This document shows, in pieces, positions 24,489 through 31,897 of a stretch of DNA of 64,000 nt. The translations under genes and the position numbers were made by a program. The stretch spans positions 186,001 to 250,000 of the forward strand of contig CAYTMI010000002.1 in NCBI GenBank assembly GCA_964438865.1, given 5' to 3'. Position 1 is the stretch's first letter. Each line of letters opens with the position of its first letter. The notes beneath the pieces were generated by a model, which saw only the letters and a program-made list of their open reading frames with translations, was not told the origin of the DNA and ran no database searches. This DNA comes from G016234445 sp964438865 (lineage in GTDB: Bacteria; Chloroflexota; Dehalococcoidia; Tepidiformales; Tepidiformaceae).

Positions 24489-25965
24489 CCGATGACCACG
24501 GGAGGAGCGGTTGAAGGTCCCGGCGGTCTACGACTCGACGCGGTCGCGCAGCTCGCGCGGGGCTCGGTGGGTTGGTCCACGGGTTCAGGTAGCTGAGCAG
24601 CACTCCCTTGGCCACGGGGGCCAAGTCCCGCTGAGCGTGTGCTCGCCATGTACCGTCCAGAGGACTGAAAGAAGCACGCGGGAACCTCCGGCCATCCTCC
24701 AGGGTCTCGCGAAGCTCGGCCACCAGAAGGTCGTCCTCGTTGATCTCACCTACCACGAGGGGCGAGTGGGTGTTCACGATCACTTGCCGGAGTGGATTAT
24801 CCGGGCCAACGGCCTCCATGGCGTCGGTGGCAATCGCTCGCAACAACGCCAGCATCGCCGGGATGCGCGCCGGGTGAATGCCGTTCTCAGGCTCCTCCAG
24901 GCACAACAGACCCTCACTGTCCCGCTCGAGTTCGAGAACAGCCAAAGCAAGGAACCGCAACGTGCCGTCGGAGAGAGCTCGGGCGGGATGTGTGGTCCCG
25001 GAGCTGTCGGTAACTTCCAAGGTCAGAAGTTCCCGCCGGTCGTCTCGGTCGACTCGAACGGTCCGCACATCACTGATGACGCCCGCCAAGCGCTGTGCGA
25101 CGTGAGCGTAAGGATCCGGGACGTGATGGCTCCCGTTAGACTTCTCCGCCGACCGCTGCAACTGGTAGAGCGTCGACGCAAGATGCGAACCATCGGGGCC
25201 AATCCGCGACGGCGCCGTGAAGTCGTCGGGTCGCCGCAGAGACGACGGTTCGAGTTGGAGAAGGCGCCACGACTGCATCTCCCGCCGTGCGAGCAGAGCC
25301 GTCGGGTTCTCCGCGGCATTGGCGATCGAGAGCACCGTCCGGGGAAGATTGGCCGCCAACCGCTTTAGCGGCCTCCCGGCACTGTCCGCCCCGCTATCGT
25401 TGTGGACGAAAATAACCGCGTCGGGCGGATCGCCCTTGGTGGAAATGTACGGAGCGGTACGTCTTCCCTGCAGGACGCTCTTTCGCCACACGCGGGGGGT
25501 GTGCGGGAAGGGCAAGCGCCTAGACGCCTCGCTGCGCTTGATGTGCGTGAGGCTCTCCTTGATGATCTCCAAGGTGCCGGAGGTAGCACTGTAGTCATCG
25601 GGAGCGCGGTAGCGCAGCACGAGTTCATAGGTAACGAAGGTCGTGGTGGCACGGGCCCCTTGCCCGAGGTCATCCACACCCTCGCGGGGTATCAGCATCT
25701 CGACCAAGAACGACATTCGCTCGTCATACACCGAGCCAACCCTGTGGAAGAGCCGCCGCGGATCGCCCGCGCGACTCCCTTCATCGCGCACCGAAAGAGC
25801 GGCCTCCATAAGCGGGCGGTCCGCGAGCGCGCTGAGAAACCCGATCGCGTCGAACAGGTTGGACTTCCCGGTAGCATTGCTGCCCGCGATGCACGTGAGA
25901 GGACCGAAGTAGACGTCTACGTCGACCAGATTCTTGAAACCTGAGACTCGGAGGCGGGTCAGCAT
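24478..25965 (-). CDS. AAA/ABC-type ATPase (SMC/RecF-like), OLD-like predicted defence ATPase
   Basis: About 495 residues. The N-terminus LTRLRVSGFKNLVDVDVYFGPLTCIAGSNATGKSN is typical of RecF/SMC/OLD-family ATPases, with Walker A GSNATGKS at 28-35. A long middle insertion follows. The C-terminal lobe has the ABC signature ALSDGTLRFLALAVLEL, Walker B LLCLEEPENGIHP, and the H-loop VNTHSPLVV, so the ATP site is complete. There is no TOPRIM domain in this chain; that function seems to sit in the next gene, as in split OLD/PARIS-like systems. Starts at 25980 and 25989 are also in frame and none has a clear SD. It is divergent from the PPOX gene. Confidence 0.85.
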   Translation of the reverse strand: MLTRLRVSGFKNLVDVDVYFGPLTCIAGSNATGKSNLFDAIGFLSALADRPLMEAALSVRDEGSRAGDPRRLFHRVGSVYDERMSFLVEMLIPREGVDDLGQGARATTTFVTYELVLRYRAPDDYSATSGTLEIIKESLTHIKRSEASRRLPFPHTPRVWRKSVLQGRRTAPYISTKGDPPDAVIFVHNDSGADSAGRPLKRLAANLPRTVLSIANAAENPTALLARREMQSWRLLQLEPSSLRRPDDFTAPSRIGPDGSHLASTLYQLQRSAEKSNGSHHVPDPYAHVAQRLAGVISDVRTVRVDRDDRRELLTLEVTDSSGTTHPARALSDGTLRFLALAVLELERDSEGLLCLEEPENGIHPARIPAMLALLRAIATDAMEAVGPDNPLRQVIVNTHSPLVVGEINEDDLLVAELRETLEDGRRFPRASFSPLDGTWRAHAQRDLAPVAKGVLLSYLNPWTNPPSPARAARPRRVVDRRDLQPLLPWSSDAD

Positions 25966-26140
25966 CGGCGCTCGGAGCATAGCAGACATTTTCTCGGGGA
26001 AGGCAGCCTCCCGCCCACTTCCACCCGCGACGCCCTCGGGCACGCTGGTGGTCACGGTTCGAGGCGCACACGTTGGGATGCCAGAACGGTCCGCCTCATA
26101 CTGGTGGCGGACACCCACCCACCACCACGGAGGCACATGA

Positions 26141-26677
26141 ATGGCTGAGCTGTTTGACCACATCGACGACGAGCGGCGGGCGTTCATCGAACGCCAGAAC
26201 ATGTTCTTCGTGGCGACGGCGCCGACGGACCCGGAGGATGGGTTCCCGAACCTCTCGCCGAAGGGGCGATCGCGGCTCCGGGTACTTGGCCCGAATCTCG
26301 TGGGATACCTGGACTACCCGGGCAGCGGGAACGAAACCGCGAAACACACCGCCGAAAACGGACGGATCACGCTCATGCTCTGCAGCTTCGGGCCGACGGC
26401 TGGCATCCTCCGGCTCTACGGTCACGGGCGGAAGGTGGACATGGCTGACCCGGAGTTCGCTGTCCACGCGCCGGCCTTCGGAGACGACATGCACCCGTAC
26501 GTCCGCCAGGCCTTCCTCGTCGACGTAGAGAAGGTGCAAACGTCGTGCGGGTACGCGGTGCCGAAGATGGAGTACGTGGACGACCGGGACACCCTGGACC
26601 GCTGGTGTGAACGGAAATACGAGCCTCGCCAGGTTCGAAACGGCGTCCCCGAGGGGGAACTGATCCGGCGTGAGTGA
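26141..26677 (+). CDS. pyridoxamine 5'-phosphate oxidase family protein
   Basis: A 178-residue split-barrel flavin-binding-type protein. The segments QNMFFVATAPTDPEDGFPNLSPKG and VGYLDYPGSGNETAKHTAENGRITLMLCSFGP match the PPOX-like N-terminal FMN-barrel pattern (N-SPKG... G-N-x3-N... I-L). The C-terminal region has RQAFLVDVEKVQTSCGYAVPKMEY, and its TSCGYAVP motif recurs in a distinct PPOX subfamily of unknown substrate. It probably reduces or binds a small molecule with FMN or F420. The ATG has GGAGGCACATGA upstream. Intergenic spacing of about 140 bases follows. Confidence 0.85.
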   Translation: MAELFDHIDDERRAFIERQNMFFVATAPTDPEDGFPNLSPKGRSRLRVLGPNLVGYLDYPGSGNETAKHTAENGRITLMLCSFGPTAGILRLYGHGRKVDMADPEFAVHAPAFGDDMHPYVRQAFLVDVEKVQTSCGYAVPKMEYVDDRDTLDRWCERKYEPRQVRNGVPEGELIRRE

Positions 26678-26817
26678 CAGATCGCGGGGACTGCGCGGTT
26701 CTTACACGGCTCATATGACCTGCCACCGCGCCAGCGCCTACTGTTAACCGCACAGCCACCCGGGTGGACGCCGGGGACTCACAGGAAAGGGAGCGGGGGA
26801 AACCCCGGGACAGACGA

Positions 26818-27762
26818 ATGAGGACGATCCGCATTCTCGCCGCCAGCACCACGCTCGCCATCCTGCTGGCTGTGACCGTGAGCCTGGCCGCGACGAACAC
26901 CCGCGCCGCCACGCCGCTTTCGATCCTCGTCTATCCCACTGCCCCTTCTTTCGCACCCGGGGCCGACGCCGCCTTCATCGTCCGCGCGGAAGGCGATGGC
27001 GCCGAGTTCGCTTCCCTTCGCTTCACGGCCGAAGGCGGGAAAGTCACGGGCGTCCTCGGGTTGGCGGCACTGGCGCCCGCCGCCGCGGAAGGCGTCGTCT
27101 TCGTCCAGCGCGACACCCCCGGCGAAGCCACTCTCACCGTCCACCTCGGCGGCCAGCCCGTCGCTTCCGGCACCGCCGTGTTCGGCAACACCACCGGGCG
27201 CATCCGCGTCACCACGACGCTCGTGGCCGATTCAGGGGCCGCTGCCCGCACATGGCGCTACGAGGTACTAGACGCCGCCGGCTCCGTCGTCGAGTCGCTC
27301 AGCATTGGCACCAGCGGGGACGCCCCGACGGCAAGTGTCGAGACCGCGGCGCTCCCATTCGGCCGCTACACGGTGCGGCAGGTCCTTGGTGGCGACACCG
27401 GCACCTCCTGCGCGCAGGGCCTCTTCTACGCAGTTGCCAGCCCCGCTGGTGCGGCCACCAGCGTCGAGCTTGGCCCCGGCGAAGTGACTGCCACGTTCTC
27501 GCTGCAGCTCTGCCCGGATGCCCCCGGCACGCTCGCGGTCGACCGTCCTATCGATGAACCAGCCGCCCCGATCGACGAAGTCCGGGGCACCCGCACCGGG
27601 GGCACTCCCCTTCCGCCCGCAGCCGGCAGCGGTCTCGCCGTGGCAGGGGGTGGAATCACCATTAGCGATGCCCTGCTCGTCCTTCTCCTGATCGCTGCCC
27701 ATATCGCCCTGGTTCCGGCGACGTGGTGGTGGCGACACTCAAGCATGGTCCGCCGGGGATAA
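26818..27762 (+). CDS. secreted, C-terminally anchored surface protein; candidate sortase substrate
   Basis: A 314-residue protein. It has a signal peptide (RTIRILAASTTLAILLAVTVSLAATNTRAA) and two or three beta-rich modules, an Ig-like first part (SILVYPTAPSFAPGADAAF...) and a SpaA/prealbumin-like second part with paired Cys (TGTSCAQG ... LQLCPD). A C-terminal sorting-type signal follows: PLPPAAGSG, a hydrophobic helix (ISDALLVLLLIAAHIALVPATWWW) and the basic tail RHSSMVRRG. A sortase is encoded 4 kb downstream. No enzymatic motif is seen. It starts the surface-protein region; the ATG at 26818 is preceded by GGGA, and the frame continues open upstream without a better start. Confidence 0.7.
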   Translation: MRTIRILAASTTLAILLAVTVSLAATNTRAATPLSILVYPTAPSFAPGADAAFIVRAEGDGAEFASLRFTAEGGKVTGVLGLAALAPAAAEGVVFVQRDTPGEATLTVHLGGQPVASGTAVFGNTTGRIRVTTTLVADSGAAARTWRYEVLDAAGSVVESLSIGTSGDAPTASVETAALPFGRYTVRQVLGGDTGTSCAQGLFYAVASPAGAATSVELGPGEVTATFSLQLCPDAPGTLAVDRPIDEPAAPIDEVRGTRTGGTPLPPAAGSGLAVAGGGITISDALLVLLLIAAHIALVPATWWWRHSSMVRRG

Positions 27763-27794
27763 CTCCTACCTCTCCCTTCCCGGCCCGAACGTTG

Positions 27795-27826
27795 ATGTGG
27801 CCGCGCTCTGGCCGGCGCGGCCACAT
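27795..27826 (+). terminator. perfect 12-bp hairpin after the surface protein gene
   Basis: ATGTGGCCGCGC and GCGCGGCCACAT form a perfect 12-bp stem with an 8-base loop, 32 bases after the stop at 27762. There is no T-run, so it may be an intrinsic terminator of weak class or a transcript-end stabiliser. It separates this gene from the next surface gene, whose own start is at 27932. Confidence 0.5.
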
Positions 27827-27931
27827 TCGCGTTCTGCGCGGTTAAGCTCGCCTAACAACAGAGGGGTGCCTGAACAGCCCCGCTTGGGTACTCTCGAAGG
27901 AACTCCGCAGCCAGACGATCGGGTATCCGCT

Positions 27932-28675
27932 ATGACCGCTTCGACCAACACCATCCGCAGGGCCGCCATCGGCGTGGCCATCCTCGGGGCCCTTGGCTGG
28001 GCCACCGTCGCCGCCCAGTTCGGGCCTCCCTCGACCATCTACGGGTCCGTCACGGACGAAGCCGGCCCCGTGCCCGCCGGCCTCCCGGTGGAGGCTTACA
28101 TCGGCGACAAGCTTTGCGGGAAGGGCAACACGGAGTTCACCGGCGACGGGGCGGCGAGAGTGACGGTCTACTACGCGGACGTGTTTTCGCGCGAACAGAC
28201 GACCGGCTGCGGCTTCGAAGGGGCCGAGGTGCGATTCAAGATCGGCGAGCGGTTCGCCACCCAGACGGCGAAGTGGAAGGCTGGCCCGGTCCAGGTCGAC
28301 GTGACCTTCGGCAACGTGAAGCCAGCCGTGATCCCCACGTTCACACCCGCGCCCAGGACCTCGACGCCGTTGCCGGCAGCCCAGACCGCGGGGGCGGGCG
28401 CGCAGTCGGGCAACTCACAGACGCCCGGGACTGAGGTTGGAACCCCAGGAGCGACACTCCCGCCGGCGGCCCTGACCGCGACGGCCACGCTCTCCGGTGG
28501 CGTCATCAGTTCGGCATCGGGCAACGGTGGCGGCAATGAAGGTGGCGGCTTCCCCTTCTGGGGCGTCGTGGTCCTCGTGCTCGGCGGGATTGCCGTCCTC
28601 GGCGGTGGAGCCGGGGTGGCGCTGGCGCGTTCGCATGCGGCAGCGAAGGACGCGAACAGCGACTCCGAGGAGTAG
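27932..28675 (+). CDS. secreted surface protein with C-terminal membrane anchor (paralogue of 31174-31818)
   Basis: A 247-residue protein. It has a signal peptide (TIRRAAIGVAILGALGWATVAAQ) and an N-terminal ~100-residue domain containing STIYGSVTDEAG, GLPVEAYIGDKLCG, VTVYYADV and TTGCGFEGAEVRFKI. A Thr/Pro/Gly linker (TFTPAPRTSTPLPAAQ...) follows, then one membrane helix (FWGVVVLVLGGIAVLGGGAGVALA) and a charged tail. The first domain aligns over its whole length with the protein at 31174, including two cysteines in the same places, so the two are paralogues. The fold looks like a small beta-sandwich (carboxypeptidase-regulatory/transthyretin-like); function unknown. A start further upstream is less likely because a hairpin lies there. 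Confidence 0.7.
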   Translation: MTASTNTIRRAAIGVAILGALGWATVAAQFGPPSTIYGSVTDEAGPVPAGLPVEAYIGDKLCGKGNTEFTGDGAARVTVYYADVFSREQTTGCGFEGAEVRFKIGERFATQTAKWKAGPVQVDVTFGNVKPAVIPTFTPAPRTSTPLPAAQTAGAGAQSGNSQTPGTEVGTPGATLPPAALTATATLSGGVISSASGNGGGNEGGGFPFWGVVVLVLGGIAVLGGGAGVALARSHAAAKDANSDSEE

Positions 28676-28706
28676 GCCGCCACCAACCCGGTCCCAGGCA
28701 CGAACG

Positions 28707-29606
28707 CTAGCCGAGGAAGATCATCGTGTAGAAGTGGCGGCCGTCGGCGGTCGTTACTTCCCCGATGCCGATGCGGCTGAAGTCGGTCGCCAGGAGGTTG
28801 GCGCGGTGGGACGGGCTCTTCATGAGCGCGATGACCGCGCGCTGGGCCGATTCGGCGGCGGCGTAGTTGTTGAGCGCGAGGTTCTCCCCCGCCCAGGCGT
28901 AGCTGTATCCGTAGTGAGCGAGAAGTTCCGTGTACATCGCATAGCCGAAGGGGTCGACGTGGGCGAAGTAATCCTGGTCGACGAGCTGCCGTGAACGTGT
29001 GCGGGCAATGACGGTGAGGCCGGATTCATAGGCGAACGGGGCGAGGCCGGCGTTCACGCGTTCGGCGTTGATGCCGTTGAGGAGGCCGGATTCAAGCGCC
29101 GAAGCAGGACCGGCGCTGACCGCCGGGAGGTAGAAGTTCGGCTTCGCCGCCGGGACTTCCGGCTCGACCGCGGGTTGGGCTGCGGGCTGGGGGGCCGGCT
29201 GAGCAGCGGGCTGGGATGCGGGCGCCGCCTGGATGTTGGCTACGGGCTGGGCCGCTGGCACAGCGGGTGACACCGGGGTCTCGGCCGCCGCCACTACCGC
29301 CGGGGCAGTGCTGAACAGCTGGTCGAATTCGGCGGGGAGCATGACCTGGACGTTGAGGACCGCTTCATACGGGCGCTCGGCAGCGCTGGCGGGGTCCGGA
29401 GCGACGACCGAAGGGGCATGGTAGGCCGGTAGCCCGGCGGGCACCGCCACAGATCCGACGTTGCCATTGACCGTGAACGTGAGGCCGAGCCCAATCCCGG
29501 CGCCGACGGCGATCCCGGCGAGATAGAGCGGAAAGTAGCGTGAGGGCTTCCACTCGCGGACGGCCTCGGCGACCACAGCCGGGCGTGCGAATTCGAATAC
29601 AGCCAT
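28707..29606 (-). CDS. CAP-domain (SCP/PR1-like, YkwD-type) secreted protein
   Basis: A 299-residue protein. It has a short cytoplasmic start, one membrane helix (YFPLYLAGIAVGAGIGLGLTFTV) and a Pro/Ala/Gln-rich linker (repeated PAAQP units). The CAP domain of about 120 residues follows: LLNGINAERVNAGLAPFAYESGLTVIARTRSRQLVDQDYFAHVDP, WAGENLALNN, and MKSPSHRANLLATDFSRIGIG. The paired His/Glu of the CAP cavity (YFAHVD, AGEN, SPSHR) are present. Bacterial members occur in cell-wall or spore biology, and the biochemical activity is generally unknown. GGGAGGCTGGAT gives a clean SD. It is convergent with the upstream surface gene. Confidence 0.9.
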   Translation of the reverse strand: MAVFEFARPAVVAEAVREWKPSRYFPLYLAGIAVGAGIGLGLTFTVNGNVGSVAVPAGLPAYHAPSVVAPDPASAAERPYEAVLNVQVMLPAEFDQLFSTAPAVVAAAETPVSPAVPAAQPVANIQAAPASQPAAQPAPQPAAQPAVEPEVPAAKPNFYLPAVSAGPASALESGLLNGINAERVNAGLAPFAYESGLTVIARTRSRQLVDQDYFAHVDPFGYAMYTELLAHYGYSYAWAGENLALNNYAAAESAQRAVIALMKSPSHRANLLATDFSRIGIGEVTTADGRHFYTMIFLG

Positions 29607-29927
29607 ATCCAGCCTCCCCAGGCGGGACACCGGGGCCTCGGAGGGCCGCACGGTGCGTTACCTCTCCACTCGGCGGCGAAAGGTGACAGCGACCGGGCGA
29701 TGAAGGGGGAGGTGGGGTTACAGTTCGGGGACGGGGGTGGAGGCGGGGGAGGGCTCAGCGGGCGGAGTGGCGAAGAGACGGGGTACCGGAGGGGAAGGAA
29801 GGCGGCTGGCCCTACGACTGCCAGCGCAACGCGCGGCAGCGCGCCCTCCCTTGCGGTCGGGCTACTGTTCATGGGGGCGAAGGGGCGGCGGTGGGGACTC
29901 GAGTGGGCGTCTCGGGAGCGTCAGGCT
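29607..29927. other. gene-free purine-biased intergenic stretch
   Basis: About 320 bases between the CAP-protein start (minus) and the end of the RodZ-like gene (minus). The plus strand is strongly G-rich (GGGGG runs near 29705-29790). The 3' end of the RodZ-like gene and the promoter of the CAP gene must lie here, but I see no conserved promoter, RNA or credible gene. The longer open frames in it have poor codon patterns and look accidental. Confidence 0.5.
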
Positions 29928-31049
29928 TTAGTCGCAGGCGCCGAGAGCATCCCCAAACCTGTCGACAAATACAACCGGCCAGCCGGGGTTGGGGTAGGCC
30001 GGCGCGACATCGACGAACCACCCGTCCGGCGCGCAGATCACTTTGATTGGCGCTTCGCCGCAGTCGTAGACTCCCTGCACGCCAGGGGTGCACTCGCCCC
30101 ACTGAGAGGCGTGGGGCACCGCGGTTGGCGTGGCCGTCGGGGGAATCGGAGTCCGGGTGGGAGTGGGAGTTGGCGTGGAGGTCGCAGCCACCGTGGGCGT
30201 TGGCGTCTCCGTGGGGAGCTGGGTCGAGGTGGGGGTGCCGGGGCCGACCGTGTTCGTCGGCGTCGCGGTCGCCGGGGTGCCGGTCACGGAGGGCGTCGTC
30301 GAAGGGGTGCCGCTGACCGTCGCCGAAGGGCTGCCGGTGGGCTTCGCCGTGGGAGAACCGACGGGCACGACCGTCCGCCCCCCGGTGGTGGGAGTCGCCG
30401 TGCCGCCCACCGCCGGGAGGCTGCCGTCGTCGCCGCCCCCGGTGTCGGTCGCCAGCACCGCGATCAAGGCGATCGCCATCACCGCAAGGACGGCGAGACC
30501 CGCCAGGAGGACCGTACGCACGCCGCTGACGGTTCCCTCCGGCTCATCGCGCTCGACGAGGACGCCGGCAACGCGCGAAGGCCGGTAGACCGGCTCCTCC
30601 GGGACGTAGGCGGCGGGCTGCTCGGCTGGATACCAGCGCTCGTCGTCGTCGTCGAAAGGGGTGCCGTCGGCGGGCGGCGACGGTGGGCGGGGAGGCGACG
30701 GAGGGAGCGGCGGCGCCGAACGGGGCGGCGGAGCGGAGGCGCGGAACGGGTCCCGGGGGGGCTGCTGCGCCGGACCGGAGGGGCCGGAGACGAACTCGTC
30801 CGGGCCGCTGACCGGCGAACGCATCACGGTGCCCAGTTCGGCCATCAGCGGCGCGGGGTCGAGCCGGAGGTAGGTGGCGTAGGAGCGCAGGAAGCCGCGG
30901 ACGTAGACGGGCGCGGGGAGTTCGTCGAAGGCGTTCCCTTCGAGGGCGGCGATGAACCGCGGGGAGATGCGGGTGTCCTGGGCGACCTGATCGATGGTCA
31001 TCCCGCGCCGCACGCGCGCGTCTCGGAGGGTTGCGCCAATGTCCGCCAC
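29928..31049 (-). CDS. RodZ-like protein: Cro/C1 helix-turn-helix, membrane helix, TPT linker, extracellular domain
   Basis: 373 residues. The N-terminal HTH domain reads IGATLRDARVRRGMTIDQVAQDTRISPRFIAALE, followed by VYVRGFLRSYATYLRLDPAPLM, the RodZ/HTH_25 pattern. A proline-rich cytoplasmic region and a membrane helix near 195-218 (VLLAGLAVLAVMAIALIAVLA) come next, then a long Thr/Pro-rich extracellular linker (repeats like TPTNTVGPGTP, TPTPTVAATS). The C-terminal ~60-residue domain has two Cys pairs (GECTPGVQGVYDCGE...KVICAPDGW...LGACD). RodZ organises cell-shape MreB; the unusual C-terminus differs from the canonical DUF4115 domain. It is divergent from the surface gene at 31174. Confidence 0.8.
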   Translation of the reverse strand: MADIGATLRDARVRRGMTIDQVAQDTRISPRFIAALEGNAFDELPAPVYVRGFLRSYATYLRLDPAPLMAELGTVMRSPVSGPDEFVSGPSGPAQQPPRDPFRASAPPPRSAPPLPPSPPRPPSPPADGTPFDDDDERWYPAEQPAAYVPEEPVYRPSRVAGVLVERDEPEGTVSGVRTVLLAGLAVLAVMAIALIAVLATDTGGGDDGSLPAVGGTATPTTGGRTVVPVGSPTAKPTGSPSATVSGTPSTTPSVTGTPATATPTNTVGPGTPTSTQLPTETPTPTVAATSTPTPTPTRTPIPPTATPTAVPHASQWGECTPGVQGVYDCGEAPIKVICAPDGWFVDVAPAYPNPGWPVVFVDRFGDALGACD

Positions 31050-31093
31050 GAATGCCTCGCTGTCCGAACTGGAAACATAAGGTAGGGAAGATC

Positions 31094-31126
31094 CGGCAAA
31101 CGGGCGAGCGATGCCGCAAACGGGAG
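31094..31126 (+). promoter_or_regulatory. two direct repeats spaced exactly 20 bp
   Basis: GCAAACGGG occurs at 31096-31104 and 31116-31124, with further shared bases around (CGGCAAACGGG / CCGCAAACGGG). The 20-bp period, two helical turns, lies in the 124-bp divergent region between the RodZ-like gene and the surface protein gene. This suits an operator for a dimeric regulator. A c-di-GMP riboswitch core was considered but the required flanking stems are not convincing. Confidence 0.35.
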
Positions 31127-31173
31127 CGGCGGGCTAGGATTGGGGAAGGCCACACCCCGGCCGCGGAGAGGGC

Positions 31174-31818
31174 ATGGTTCGGACGCTGGCGCTGGTCTTC
31201 CTTACCTTCGCGGGCTTCACCGCCACGGCCCACGCACAGCCGTCGGTGCCAGCGACGTTCTACGGCACGGCGGCGATAGATGGCCGGGCCGTGGCCGACG
31301 GCACTCCCGTGCGCGCGTTCGTCGACGGCAAGGATTGCACGCAGCCGCCTGCGAAGGGGACCGCCCTCGACCAGGGCGTGAGCGTCTACCTCGTCTCGGT
31401 GATGCACGAATCGCAGGAGCCGGGCTGCGGCCGTGCCGGCAAGACTATCACCTTCACGGTGGCCGGACCGGCAGCGGCCCAACAAACCGAGTGGAAAGAA
31501 GGGGTCCATCAACTCGACCTGAACGCCGGGATGGGCAGCCCCCTGCCGCTCCCTCCCGCCACGGCAACCGTGCCTGCGAACGCCGCGGCGACCCAAACAG
31601 CCGCCGCCCGCTTCACACCGAAACCGGCGACGTCGGCGTTGCCGACGGACGACCCGGGCATTCGTCCCCCCGGCGGCGGGACGGCCGGAGACGATGATGG
31701 CGCGACCAAAGAGAGTGGCTCGCGGGTCCTCGGGGCGGTGATCGTCGTGCTCGGTGCGGTCGCCGCGGTGGGGGCAGCAGTGGGCGCGTGGCTCGCCCAC
31801 CGGCGGCCCGATGGTTAA
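31174..31818 (+). CDS. secreted surface protein with C-terminal membrane anchor (paralogue of 27932-28675)
   Basis: 214 residues. It has a signal peptide (RTLALVFLTFAGFTATAHAQP) and an N-terminal domain with ATFYGTAAIDGR, GTPVRAFVDGKDCT, VSVYLVSVMHES, PGCGRAGKTITFTV and a W-x-x-G-x-x-Q-x-D end. A Pro/Thr/Gly linker, a membrane helix (VLGAVIVVLGAVAAVGAAVGAWLA) and a basic tail follow. The first domain aligns with residues ~25-125 of the 27932 protein, including cysteines, and the overall architecture is the same. It starts 124 bases from the divergent RodZ-like gene. No catalytic residues are visible. Confidence 0.7.
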   Translation: MVRTLALVFLTFAGFTATAHAQPSVPATFYGTAAIDGRAVADGTPVRAFVDGKDCTQPPAKGTALDQGVSVYLVSVMHESQEPGCGRAGKTITFTVAGPAAAQQTEWKEGVHQLDLNAGMGSPLPLPPATATVPANAAATQTAAARFTPKPATSALPTDDPGIRPPGGGTAGDDDGATKESGSRVLGAVIVVLGAVAAVGAAVGAWLAHRRPDG

Positions 31819-31897
31819 GAAAGCTAGCCCGTCTCTCATCCCCGGTACCAGAACGGTCGTATAGACTGGTAGGACAGTCTCGCGCCCTGGATTCGTT

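Noticed and set aside
29652..29872. Open frames in the G-rich intergenic gap
   Set aside because: They are rich in poly-Pro and Arg, lack SDs and look like by-products of base composition.
31050..31173. GCAAAC-containing sequence as a c-di-GMP-I riboswitch
   Set aside because: The GCAAACGGG repeats resemble part of the aptamer core, but the second tetraloop receptor and closing P1 stem are not visible, and direct repeats explain it better.
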